DNA of 64,000 nucleotides from Evernia prunastri (lineage: Eukaryota; Ascomycota; Lecanoromycetes; Lecanorales; Parmeliaceae). Positions 46,928 through 57,137 of this stretch are shown here, in pieces. A program made the translations under genes and the position numbers. The stretch spans positions 17,746 to 81,745 of the forward strand of contig NKYR01000149.1 of assembly GCA_003184365.1 (NCBI GenBank). The letters run 5' to 3'. Numbering within the stretch: position 1 is the first letter of the stretch; each line of letters begins with the position of its first letter. The notes below the pieces were generated by a model that saw only the letters and a list, made by a program, of their open reading frames with translations, did not search any database and was not told the DNA's origin.

Positions 46928-47449
46928 CTTGTCCTATTATGAAGGAGGTGCCATATGAACGATGGTCTTGGGGCGTTCTATTCGATACAGCGAGGCGTGT
47001 GAAAAGTGAATAAATGATTTAGGGTGGTTATGGCGGGTGCAACATGATGAGGGAGGAGGCAGAGCATATGTAAAGTATGTATATATGGCTGGTGTTATGT
47101 ATGCGTAGGCGGTGCGCGGGCAAGGGATATCTGAGGTAAGGGAGGACAAGATGTCATTGTTCTTTTCCCTCGTACGTAGTCGAGATACCTTACTCTATTT
47201 GGCACTTGGCAGATAATAGATTTACCTTAGATAACGTTACCTTAGTGTCTTATGTAATGAATGGGTGGGGGACCCCTGCAGCGTTACCTCAAGGTACTCT
47301 ACCTTATTTTCCGGAATGCATTATTACGTATTGTTATTACTCTAGATGCGAGTTACATTACAGTACTTCATCATCTTGTCTTTCTCACCTCCCTCCTCCA
47401 TCATCCATCATCCACTTTTCAATCCACAGTTTTAATCAAAACCCCGCGA
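46928..47449. promoter_or_regulatory. Divergent promoter region TOK1 / TatD-like gene
   Basis: About 520 bp between two divergent starts. At 47183-47310 it contains repeated ACCTTA motifs (ATACCTTACTC, TTTACCTTAG, GTTACCTTAG, CTACCTTAT). The downstream CDS frame is open through the right half without an ATG; I regard that as chance. Confidence 0.45.
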
Positions 47450-48664
47450 ATGATGGCCGGCCAGGAAAGTCGGGGTCCCGAAGCAGAACCATTTCCGTGG
47501 CACTTGGGAGTATTCGACGCGCATTGTCATCCTACCGATACTGTCCCTTCACTCGACAACATTGCAGGCATGAAGACTCGAGCCTTGACCATTATGGCTA
47601 CTAAGGGACAAGATCAAAGATTAGTAGCGGGTTTTGCCGACAAGCTGGGCATTGTCGACGCCGTAATCCCAGCCCTAGAATCTACAAGCAGCAGTGAGAA
47701 GTTGAGAGGTTACATTGTCCCCGCGTTCGGTTGGCATCCATGGTTCTCTCATCAGGTCTTTCTCGACGAGGCAGAGGGAATCCCTCATAAACTCGATCAC
47801 TACCGAATGGCGCTCTCGCCTTCACCAGAAAATGATGAATTCACCTCTTCACTCCCCGATCCTCAGCCCTTGTCTGATCTATTGGATCAGACTCGCCGTT
47901 ACCTTGAAAGGTATCCGTACGCAATGCTAGGTGAGATCGGACTCGATCGTGCATTCCGTATCCCTGCGAAGGAAATGGTAGACAAAGATTATGAGAGGGA
48001 TCCAGCATTGACGCCAGGTGGAAGAGAGGGCCGGCGGCTATCACCTTACCGCGTTAGTGTGCAGCATCAACGGAAGATCTTAAAGGCGCAACTTGCTCTT
48101 GCGGGGGAAATGCAAAGAGCTGTTTCCGTCCATGGCGTAGCCGCACATGGAGTTGTCTTCGAGACTTTGGAAGAAACCTGGCGTGGATATGAGAGACGAA
48201 GTCTGAGCAAGCGCGAAAGAAAACGAAGAAGAAGTGTTATTGCGGCACGGCAAGCGGAAGACAAGCTTGAAGCAGATGAACAGAGCTCAAATTCAGGTGA
48301 CCCAAAGCCTTTTCCTCCCCGAATATGTCTCCACTCCTACTCCGGGCCCGTAGATACTCTGAGACAGTACCTTCACCCATCGATACCTGCAACCATTTTC
48401 TTCTCCTTTTCTCGTCTTGTTAATTTTTCCTCTACCTCAAGCAAGGCCGTTGCTGCCATCCAAGCCGTGCCTGATAACCAAATCCTGGCCGAAAGTGATC
48501 TACACGCCGCCGGAGAGAGCATGGATGACCTATTAGAGGATATTGTTCGAAAAATCTGTCAGATCAAGGGCTGGACTTTGAAGGAAGGTGTAAAGCAATT
48601 ACGAGCGAACTGGTTGCACTACGTATTCGGAAAAGGTCCAGGGAATGAGCACAGCGCTGGATGA
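47450..48664 (+). CDS. scn1: TatD-family metal-dependent hydrolase (Scn1/Cut9-interacting-like)
   Basis: Predicted metal-dependent hydrolase or DNase with a TIM-barrel fold. Single exon, 404 residues from ATG 47450 (a second ATG follows immediately). Metal-binding motifs are in the expected order: FDAHCHPTD (about residue 24), FGWHPWF (about 95), GEIGLDRAF (about 163), SVHGVAAHG (about 225), CLHSYSGP (about 295) and ESDLHA (about 345). These match TatD proteins, and the divergence and Scn1-like layout suggest the fungal Cut9-interacting branch. A basic insert (SLSKRERKRRRS, about 250) separates the fourth and fifth motifs. The biochemical substrate is not evident. Confidence 0.85.
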   Translation: MMAGQESRGPEAEPFPWHLGVFDAHCHPTDTVPSLDNIAGMKTRALTIMATKGQDQRLVAGFADKLGIVDAVIPALESTSSSEKLRGYIVPAFGWHPWFSHQVFLDEAEGIPHKLDHYRMALSPSPENDEFTSSLPDPQPLSDLLDQTRRYLERYPYAMLGEIGLDRAFRIPAKEMVDKDYERDPALTPGGREGRRLSPYRVSVQHQRKILKAQLALAGEMQRAVSVHGVAAHGVVFETLEETWRGYERRSLSKRERKRRRSVIAARQAEDKLEADEQSSNSGDPKPFPPRICLHSYSGPVDTLRQYLHPSIPATIFFSFSRLVNFSSTSSKAVAAIQAVPDNQILAESDLHAAGESMDDLLEDIVRKICQIKGWTLKEGVKQLRANWLHYVFGKGPGNEHSAG

Positions 48665-49073
48665 GCGGAGAGTAGTCAAATGGTACGTTCTGCTGCAGAC
48701 TTGCGTCTTGTCTGGTCAGGGGCGCTTTCCCGAATTTATGTCGGTAGAGACAACAACACAACTACTATGCATCGATTCCAGTCTTGACGAAGGCGAAGGC
48801 CTTTGCTTCTCCGAACAGCATGCCAATGGGATTCCGAACCCCCAATCGACGGATGACGCTGTGGCGGCTTCTTCGAATCATCCCCTTTTGCAACGCTTTG
48901 CAGGCCAAAGATTTGAGACGTCTGTCCCTAAGCGCATTCAACTAATGCTCCCAAGAAATGTCATCCGGTCCAAGTGTACCAGTTCAATCCCGTCCTACTT
49001 CGCCCTGATTATTGGCATTAGATGGTTCAGAACAATTGCATCTACAGTGACGTCTTCGCCCCTCAGTGTAGAC
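48665..49073. other. Convergent 3' intergenic region
   Basis: Between the stops of the TatD-like gene (+) and the unrecognised gene (-). A plus-strand frame at 48645-49082 overlaps the TatD end and shows no similarity. Nothing else seen. Confidence 0.45.
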
Positions 49074-49838
49074 TTACGTTGATGTCACGTTCTCTTGTCG
49101 CTCTTTGACAGCCTGGTCTATCAAGATGCGATCCAGTCCAGGCATTTTCTTGAGGCGACCAATCTGACGCAGCTCGTAATTTGGATCCTTCGCTTTCACC
49201 GCTTCTTCTATTTCCATCTGACTGATGCGAAATTGACGACTGGCTTCTGATTCGACATCAAGGTGCTCTGCGTTGGGCCCCTGCTCACGTACTTGGTGTC
49301 CTGTATCGGCATCTCTCTTGCGTTTTCGCGGATTTCTGCATCTCTTCTCTTGAGACTTAAACTGTTCTTGATTCTCGCCCGCTTGAAGTCTGGCAGCCTT
49401 AATGCGTTTCACTATGGAGTTGGACTTGAGTCTCCCTCCGCTTAGATTGCTGATTTGTTTTGGGCTCCAATGAGCTGTGAGTTGCAGTAGAAGCGGTCCC
49501 CACTGGAGAAATGCCAGTATGGGTGTTTCGAAAAAGCATTCCGAATCTCGAAGCAATGCTGTAGAACAAGGTCTGCCAGGATATGGTTCAAGATTCAATA
49601 CTTGGTACAATTCACAGTTACTCACGAGATGGTTAGGCCATTCACGAATTAATTCTTCAGTCTGGATGCCTCGTGGCAGAGCTTCAGTGGTTGCGGGAAA
49701 GCCGGGGATCTGGACTCTTCGCAAGTGCTGATACTGTGAGATGGTTTCACCTGTGGGTAATGTGACTCTGATGCGTGGTTCACAAAGCGTCTGTCGCTTG
49801 TTCTGCCTGAAGCTCTTGGGGGCCTGCGCTGTATCCAT
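49074..49838 (-). CDS. Hypothetical protein, 254 residues
   Basis: Single open frame from ATG 49838 (an upstream in-frame ATG at 49934 would add 32 residues). I do not recognise the family. The N terminus is basic (QNKRQTL). Then comes a segment that looks folded, with aromatic and Pro residues (RRVQIPGFP ... LNLEPYPGRPCST ... PILAFLQWGPLLLQLTAHW). A strongly basic patch (RNPRKRKRDAD, about 170-180) could be a nuclear signal. The C-terminal half is helical and charged, ending with LKKMPGLDRILIDQAVKER. No introns are evident. Coding is supported by length and even composition only. Confidence 0.55.
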   Translation of the reverse strand: MDTAQAPKSFRQNKRQTLCEPRIRVTLPTGETISQYQHLRRVQIPGFPATTEALPRGIQTEELIREWPNHLVSNCELYQVLNLEPYPGRPCSTALLRDSECFFETPILAFLQWGPLLLQLTAHWSPKQISNLSGGRLKSNSIVKRIKAARLQAGENQEQFKSQEKRCRNPRKRKRDADTGHQVREQGPNAEHLDVESEASRQFRISQMEIEEAVKAKDPNYELRQIGRLKKMPGLDRILIDQAVKERQENVTST

Positions 49839-50386
49839 AATTAAGTAACTGGAGCTTCTTGTCAAGAACAAGCTTTGTATGATGTGGGTTTGGCCTTGGT
49901 TTGTAAAACGTTGGCAATGCTGGTAGAGGATCATCGAAAAGGATTGGAACGTGACATGAAGGAGCTGTGTTGTGTAAAAATTACGTCTCGATTCACTACG
50001 AAGGTACTACAAACATGTTTCACTTTGAAGCTCAAAAAGCATCAGTGAATGGCAAATTTTTTGAGTTAGTGACAATGGTAACCGACTTGAAATCAAGGAC
50101 GATAGCTTACTATTGAAAGAAAAGGAAGACAACGCTCTCTCTGAGATGAGTCCACATTAATATGCTCTCTGTCATCATAGCTTCCTGATCTTCCATATCG
50201 GTTTTGAGCCAGTAAACACGAGGACTGGCTTGGATAAAGCACACTTCGAACTAGACCGCATAGCATATGCGAGACCCTCCAGACGAGAAAAGCAAATATC
50301 CAGGTAGCTCGACATATGAAACATAAAATCTCTTAATAATTCTCCGAATGGCAGTCTATGAAAAGCATGACTGCCCGCATTATCCG
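49839..50386. other. Intergenic region
   Basis: Upstream of the hypothetical gene and downstream of the broken GST gene. The 83-codon minus frame at 50175-50426 overlaps the GST end and is not supported. No repeat seen. Confidence 0.4.
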
Positions 50387-51060
50387 CTAAGAAATCCTTT
50401 GACCCAGTGCGATAAATAACCCCCAATTAGACAAAGCTTCCTTCTTGTCGTCCAAGATCTTCTTGATGGCGGGTCGGGTCGTCAGGCGCTCCATACCGCC
50501 ATAATAGTGAGGATAATCGCCCTCAAAATCGATCTTCGTCTCGCCAGTGATGTGGGGAGCCAGCTGGTACCACGTGACAAAGCTCAGATCAGCGCACTTG
50601 CACTTTGTCCCAACAAGGAACTCATTGCCCTTCGAAGTCGTGTCCAGGACTATGATAATTCGCTTGATCTCGGCGACATAGCAGTCCTTTGCCAACTGGA
50701 CTTGCTCGGGATGGAAGTTTTTGAACCTGGACTCGATCAGCATTGGAGCGTATGGTCATCTTTTCTCAGGGCGACTTACCAGGCCGCTTGGCCAAAATAC
50801 GGGACTTGGCCTGAAGCCTGGAAGTGAAGGTATTGTTGGCAGTGGCACTTTTCAGGAAAGCGAATTAGTAGTATCGTAATAATCTATGAAGTACTCGATG
50901 ATCTCCGCGTGATTCCAAACCTGCTTGCTTCGTACAGCGCCGGAGTCTCCGAGAGTAATGCCTGCGTTTGGATCATCGATCGCTAGCACACTGACACGGA
51001 AAACTTGGTCAGCCAGGGCATTCCCGGAGTATTGAACTAAAAATTCGTTTCCTTCGTCAT
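50387..51060 (-). pseudogene. Broken glutathione S-transferase gene
   Basis: The C-terminal GST domain is clear: LHFQASGQVPYFGQAAW joins across a 53-bp intron (50727-50779) to FKNFHPEQVQLAKDCYV. Later comes FLVGTKCKCADLSFVTW, and then YPHYYGGMERL. Upstream, DDPNAGITLGDSGAV and EIIEYFIDYYDTT match the end of the thioredoxin-like domain of Ure2/YfcG-type enzymes. However, about 12 residues are inserted between them, a +1 frameshift near 50856 separates the two domains, and the N-terminal glutathione-binding part is missing. I conclude it is a pseudogene. Sequencing error could explain the frameshift but not the missing start. Confidence 0.65.
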
Positions 51061-51760
51061 GAAGGAGACTGGTGTGTGAGAGATGGTGGTGTTGTTGGTT
51101 TCTTTCAAGAGAGATGAAGTGAGATCTGATGATTTGAATGAGTATTTGGGAGGGAAGAAATGGTGATTGCTTCAAGGCTTTGAATATAAGCTGGTGAGTA
51201 ATGTGAAGTTGAGTTTTGAGGGGCGAGTGCGAGTGACGATGAGCGCCCCCAAATTTTGAACGTCAAATCATTGACTATGACCCTCTCCTGCGGGAAAGGT
51301 CAGTGCAACCATGCTCCATGTAACCAAATGTCACACGATGTAGGGCACCAATCTTGAAGTACCTACACTAAGGTACTACGTTACCTTATTCAAGCGAAAA
51401 GGCCGAGTGAGCGAGCACTTATTATTTTCACCTTGCTCCTTCCAAGACTCTGCGTTTCTCTTTCATCAAACTATATTCCATATCTTCTGTCGCTGCTGCG
51501 ACTCTCCAATGTCCCCCAACATGGTATGGTTATTGGCATCTTGCTGTTTTCACTCGAGTCGACTCTTGGATATGTCGGTTTTTGCGTCATGGATAAGCTG
51601 GTAATAAGTCTTCTCCAAGGCGTACTAAAGTGAAACTGGTCACGAGGTGGTGCGCTGGCTCGCTGCATTCCCTTGCCTTTCAACGTATCTAGCATCCAGA
51701 AAGTTTGCAAATCGCTAGTGGAGAAGTTAGATGGTGACGTAAAAGCCCATGTCTGATGGC
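51061..51760. other. Intergenic region
   Basis: About 700 bp between the GST remnant and the BTB gene. ACCTTA-type motifs occur at 51358-51391. Plus-strand frames at 51407-51633 are hydrophobic but without similarity. No supported gene. Confidence 0.4.
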
Positions 51761-52632
51761 TCATCTGTGCGAAGGGATGTCGCAGCGCTTCCCCAGCGGA
51801 TGTTCGTGATAGCAGCATCCATCTCCCTCGGTAGGATCCTGAAACAGGCTACCACCAGCTCCGGCTCTGATTGCGTTGACCACATCGATGGCGAAGTCTG
51901 GGCTTCCCTCAAAACATTGTCTGTACTTGCTCGCATCGCTCTCGGTTTCGGGGTCCATGATCTGCCGAGCAGCGATCTTGCTGACGAGCTTGCGGAATGG
52001 CGATGATGGCGGAGTCTTGTCATAGACTGGTCTCATCTCTTCTGGTCCAGGCACCAAACCTGCTTCATTGCACCCTTTTCTAAATTGGTCTATGGCTAGA
52101 TTCTTGAGCTGGGGAATATTTAACGTGTTGGAAAGTAAGTAAAGCTTCTGACAAGCATCCGCATAATCCCATTTCTTGTCCATAGACATATCACAAACAT
52201 TGTCAATTTTGCCTTGATATAACCACTTGACAAGAAGCTCGAAAGCTCTCGGATCGTCATCAAACAACTCAACCGAGAGTACTTTCTCTCCATTTCTCAT
52301 GCTTCCACGCTCAACCTGCTTTTGAAACCATGTTGAATGGTGGCAGAGGATATTACGATGAAGCGACCAATGGCGCCTGCTTTTACCGACGTAGACATTC
52401 ATGGTAGGACCTGACAGGAGTCTGGACACGCAACAGTGTTAGTCAATCAATATGAAGCGCAGCAGGAATGGAATAGGGGAGCAAACTCTGCAAAAGTCTT
52501 TGCTGTGATATCGCCTATGTCCGTCACTGCCATGCGGAATGGGCCTTTGTGCTCATAGGCAAAGTCACAGTAATGAATGTGTAACGAATCTACCGAGTGG
52601 CTTGGTGGAGGTGTGTATGGTGGAGTATCCAT
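51761..52632 (-). CDS. BTB/POZ domain protein
   Basis: Exons 52487-52632 and 51761-52421 join across a 65-bp intron to 268 residues. The join restores FAELLSGPTMNVYVG, the usual entry to fungal BTB domains. The domain continues with WSLHRNILCHHSTWFQKQV, then VELFDDDPRAFELLVKWLYQGKI and YLLSNTLNIPQLKNLAIDQF (about residues 50-165). The rest holds a SPFRKLV segment typical of the fungal single-BTB group. Such proteins can be cullin-3 adaptors or scaffolds; no partner can be named here. The start is the first ATG, MDTPPYTPPPSH. Confidence 0.85.
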
Positions 52633-53015
52633 GGGCTAGGCTGATGCTTGGTTTCCTTGAATGTTGCAGCTGAGTTCCGGAATGTGGCACGTGATGAAAG
52701 ATGGACAGTTGTGACGAATTGCCTCGAATGTCCATGGGAACATGATTGAAGTTGGATGGAGGGAACGACTTCAGTACCTGCCTAAAAAAGCGCTACAGCC
52801 GGTCCCGTAAGGCTGTTACCACAGTAGAGCGCGATTGCATTCACGTCTTGGCGCGTCGTTCGAATTTGAAGAGATACTTGCAATACGCGTTGTCCTCTCT
52901 CTCTCTCTACAACACTGTAATACTGCGACGTGAGAACAGGTCCACTCACCACACTGATCCCCCATCTACGTCTTTTCATGAACTCATTCTCCCTTGTCCT
53001 TGTTGCTGACGCGCA
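52633..53015. promoter_or_regulatory. Divergent promoter region BTB gene / CTF18
   Basis: About 380 bp between two divergent starts. It contains a CTCTCTCTCTCT tract (52898-52911) and little else. Presumed shared promoter. Confidence 0.4.
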
Positions 53016-55943
53016 ATGTTTCTTGTATCGTCACCCCTGACTTACCCCCCAAACTCATCACCTCCACCAATGTTGGAAAAGCGCAAAAGGCAGCATGAAC
53101 TCGAACTATCCATGCAGGTTAAGAAGAGGGTCCTGCATGCGAAGGATGAATCCCCTGGGAGAGCGGAGTTTCGAACATTCGCATTGGACGCGGCGTCACT
53201 CGAAGATCTAACACCGGACAGTGCACCACCTCCAAGGTCGCAAGGGCCTTTCGCCGACGACGATGATGGAAGCTTGCGGAATAATGATAGAATACATAAG
53301 TCCTTTCAAATTGGATCATCAACGATAACAAACACAGCATCAGCTTCTGAAAGTACCATGTTCAACATGGATTTGTTATGTCAAGTGCCTCAAGCGAGGA
53401 CATCATCTGGCAAAACCTTCAAACTTCATTCGAAGAAACTAAATGCTCCGATTTCATACGAACAGCTCGTTGCTGAGCGGTCTGCTACTGCAACCGGGAC
53501 GGCAACCAAGAGCTACTATGGCGTGCACCTGCACAAGCTGCTCGATGAGGCGGCCAATGAAGCCAAAATTAAGAAACACGAGAATGGCGACGCTTCACGT
53601 CCATTGATAGAAACGCCAATGGCCGGCAAGACCGTTAGGAAAGGTGGCGCTATGCTGTGGACTGAGAAGTATCGTGCCAGAAAGTTTACAGATCTAATCG
53701 GAGACGAGCGTACGCATCGTGACGTCCTACGGTGGCTCAAAGGCTGGGACCCTATTGTTTTTCCAGGTACAAGCAAACTTAAGCCCAAGGCCAAGCTGAT
53801 AGAGACCGATGCAGAGCCTCGCCAGCGACGGAAGATACTTCTACTTACAGGGCCTCCTGGTCTTGGTAAGACCACCTTAGCACATGTTTGCGCGAAACAA
53901 GCTGGCTACGAGGTAGTGGAGATTAACGCCAGTGATGAGAGAAGCCGTGACATCGTTAAAGGACGGATAAAAGATTGCGTTGGTACTGAGAACGTCAAAG
54001 GTATCAACGCGAAAGATGCAGCGGGTACTACTCGCAAGGCTGGAAGACCCATTTGTGTTATCGTTGACGAAATTGACGGCGTGGTCAGCGGGAGTAGTAG
54101 TGGAGGTGAAGGTGGATTCATTAAAGCCTTGATCGATTTAGTGACCCTTGATCAGAAGAACTCAAGCTTAATCGGATTTACTTCAGCCAATGTGGTCAGG
54201 TCGAAGAAGAAAGGCGACAATTTTCGACTTTTGCGGCCGATAATCCTGATCTGTAACGATGTGTATCATTCCTCCCTACGGCATCTTCGTGCTTCTACAT
54301 TGGCAGAGATCATCCATCTTAGGAGGCCACCACTCGATAAGGTTGTGGCAAGACTCAAATCAGTGTTCGACAAAGAGGGTGTCGCTTGTGATGGTGATGG
54401 CGTGCGAAGGCTTTGTGAGGCAACCTGGGGTGTCAGCGACAGAAGAGAGTGTCGAAAACATACTAATGTTACTGGCGAAGGAGACATAAGGGGTATACTG
54501 GTGGTTGGCGAATGGGCGGCAGCGAAACTGCGAGCGTCTACCGGGAGAACGGCTCGACTGACGAAGAAGTGGGTAGAGGAGCATGTGCTTGATGATCTCT
54601 CGCACGAGGGAGGCGGAGCTCGAGGGCTCGGTCGTGGCGGGGCAAAAGAGGTCGCCGAACGAGTCTTCTTGGATGGCGCAGGGTTTGCCAAAACTGCCTT
54701 TACAGCACCGAAGAATGGTTGCAAAGCACAGAACGAAGACACGCTGGGAGTGACAGAGCTTGGGAAGCACCTGGGCATGAGTCGACTGCGGGGCATTGTT
54801 GACACGTGTGGCGAGAGCGACCGGATTGTGACCGATTGCTTTAGTGCATACCTTTCACGTTCTTTCCAAGACGATACTTTCCTTTCTAAGCCCAACGCTG
54901 CACACGAGTGGCTCCAGTTTCACGATCAATTGTCTTCGAAGCTCTACGGGGGTCAGGAATGGGAGCTTGGACCATATCTTTCGCAATCAATCCTTGGCTT
55001 CCACGATCTATTCGCTTCTCCAGCAAAGAATTCATGGGCCGAGCAGAAACGTTGCGATGACAACGATGAGCGGCTTCCGTTCTCCGGTCCTCTAGCAGAA
55101 TATATGGCCTCTGAGGCCTTGAAGCAGAACAAGGCTGTCCTGCTGGGCCTTCAGTCCTCTCTATCACCCCAACTGCTTCGCTCCTTCAGGTCTGTTAAGG
55201 ATATTTCGATTGATCTTCTCCCAAATCTCGTCAGGATGCTAGCGCCGGATGTCAAGCCCATTGTGGTTGGCGGAAGTGGCGACCAGAGAGGTGTAGTAAG
55301 CGTTCGCAAGGATGGAGAGCGAGAAATGATCCAACGTGCGGTTGGGGTGATGGGTGCTGTTGGTGTCACGCTTGAGCGAGTCAGAGTCGAGATGGGTCAA
55401 AATGGCATCAGCAGCTACATCTACCGCATGGAACCGCAAGTTAACTACTGATCTGTTTCGGATAAGACTTGTACTGACGTATTTCACAGGCCTCTAGACA
55501 GCCTGGCTGCTTTTGAAACTGCATGTCAAGATGGTTCAACGACAGCTCGGGCGAGATACGCGATCCGCCAAGTTCTCGACCAGGAGTATCAGAAGTACCT
55601 GCTTCGTCAGCGTGCTGACGCTCGTCAAGCTAGATACAAAGCTGGTGGCGGCTTTGGTCCTGAGGCAGGATTCCGGGTGGAGGACAAAGAGAACGCGAGC
55701 ACTGGGGAGGATGGACTACAGTTGAAGCCGGTAGCAGTCAAGCGTGACTTCTTTGGGAGGGTCGTTGATGTAGCTCTTCCCGCAGCAAGAGGCCAATCAA
55801 GTGCGGGTGAGAAAGAAAACCCGCAGATATTAGAGTCGAATGAAAGATGGAAAGAGAGGAAGGTGTGGGTAAGCTTTTACGAAGGCTTCTCGAACGCGGT
55901 CAGGAAACCTATTACGCTCGACGAGCTAATGCGATATTTATAA
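53016..55943 (+). CDS. ctf18: Ctf18, RFC-like clamp-loader large subunit
   Basis: Large subunit of the alternative Ctf18-RFC clamp loader, which loads PCNA and supports sister-chromatid cohesion and replication-checkpoint signalling. Exons 53016-55435 and 55490-55943 give 957 residues. The intron is of the rare GC-AG class (GCAAGT donor); frame requires it, since the nearby GT gives an early stop. The N-terminal 215 residues are low-complexity. LWTEKYRARKFTDLIGDE opens the RFC core. Walker A is LLTGPPGLGKTTLAH (about 275-290), Walker B is CVIVDEIDG (about 347-355), and a sensor region ILICNDVY follows. The C terminus (exon 2) has the conserved KRDFFGR motif and the Ctf8/Dcc1-binding type tail. 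An ATG at 53070 is an alternative start. Confidence 0.94.
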
Positions 55944-56353
55944 TCAAATATCTAACGATGGGCATGAGAAAGCGTGAGTCGAATGGCGAGGTCTTGCCTG
56001 CGTTGTACTATTGAAGATGCAAGGAATTAGAAACCACCTCTTCACCTGCGGAGATCCACCGTAGAGAAAAACCAGAGGACATTATGGAGAGTTGTGCGGC
56101 TATTACTGGACGACTCTCTACCAATCTATACCTATCGATCGTCACTTCCCAGAGATACCACTGGAAGGGTCCACCATACTCTCATCGTTATTCTGGTCCC
56201 ATCGAGCGTATGAGTCGAGCAGCTCTGATCCTGACACCCAGGGGTATCTGTCTTACGTCATGCCTTAGACTATACAATAAAGACGAAATTCGGTGACTTA
56301 CCTAGGAAGCTGAGTACTTCACTAAGGCCGGAAACAGACGCGTACCATATGAA
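55944..56353. other. Region downstream of CTF18
   Basis: About 400 bp with no supported gene; the 70-codon frame at 56084-56296 has no similarity. Confidence 0.4.
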
Positions 56354-57137
56354 TTAGAGGTCAACGTAGCGATCGGCGCAGTCCACTGGCTCATAGACAC
56401 GGCCAGTCGTTTCCTCGAGGCGCTTGCTTACTGGCATCTCCATGACGTGCTTGTAGGCTTCGATTTAGCAGCCTATCGTCGTCTTCATCGAAGCCATCAG
56501 GAACTGGTCGCATAACGACATTGAGGGTTGTTCCCGCCTCTACATCAATCTTACAGGCTTTCAACTTTGTAGATCTCGCCTTTTGCAGCGGCGATGAGTT
56601 TGGCGTTTCGGACGTACCGGCCATAGATCGCATTTCCTGTGAGTTACGGCTCGCCGTTGTCAACGGAACAAAATATATTGATGGTTTGTGCTATTTCGTC
56701 GAATTGTCTATGTTCTTGACGCAGGCGAAAAATTTCATGGTTCTCCCCAAAGGCTTTCTGGTCAACACTGACTATCCTGAGCCCAAACTTACAGTCACGG
56801 AAGATGTCTCTTGATAATGGGAATCGTACTTCGCGGCTCCCAAAGACACTTGAAGGAGGATGAATGGCGGATGGAGAACTCTTACAGGATCCATGTCACC
56901 TTTCGGCTTCTTCTGTGCCCTACCAGCAGTGATACCGTTCATTACCTCAGTACATACTCCCTTCATCTGTGCCGCGTTTCTTCCAACGGCATATTCACTA
57001 CTTGGTAGCCTGGAGAGACCGATCGGATGCTGCGCGGTCCGAAAGAAGATGTGGGTTGGAGGTACATCTGATGCTCCAGGAATTATATGCTTGTTCAAGA
57101 TCGTGTCTCCACTAGTAAGCAACGAGTCGATAGACAA
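56354..57137 (-). pseudogene. Frame-broken remnant of an unrecognised protein
   Basis: Reading leftward from 57137, coding-like segments appear in alternating frames. The first is SIDSLLTSGDTILNKHIIPG onward (56772-57137). Then come AIYGRYVRNAKLIAAAKGEI, IDVEAGTTLNVVMRPVPDGF and EAYKHVMEMPVSKRLEETTG, ending GRVYEPVDCADRYVDL at 56354. The last three follow each other directly but need two frame changes that compensate. That suggests either decay or homopolymer-type sequencing errors. I do not recognise the family. Confidence 0.4.

Noticed and set aside
55436..55451. CTF18 ending at the stop at 55451
   Set aside because: Reading through ends the protein early, while splicing with the GC donor restores the conserved C-terminal exon in frame.
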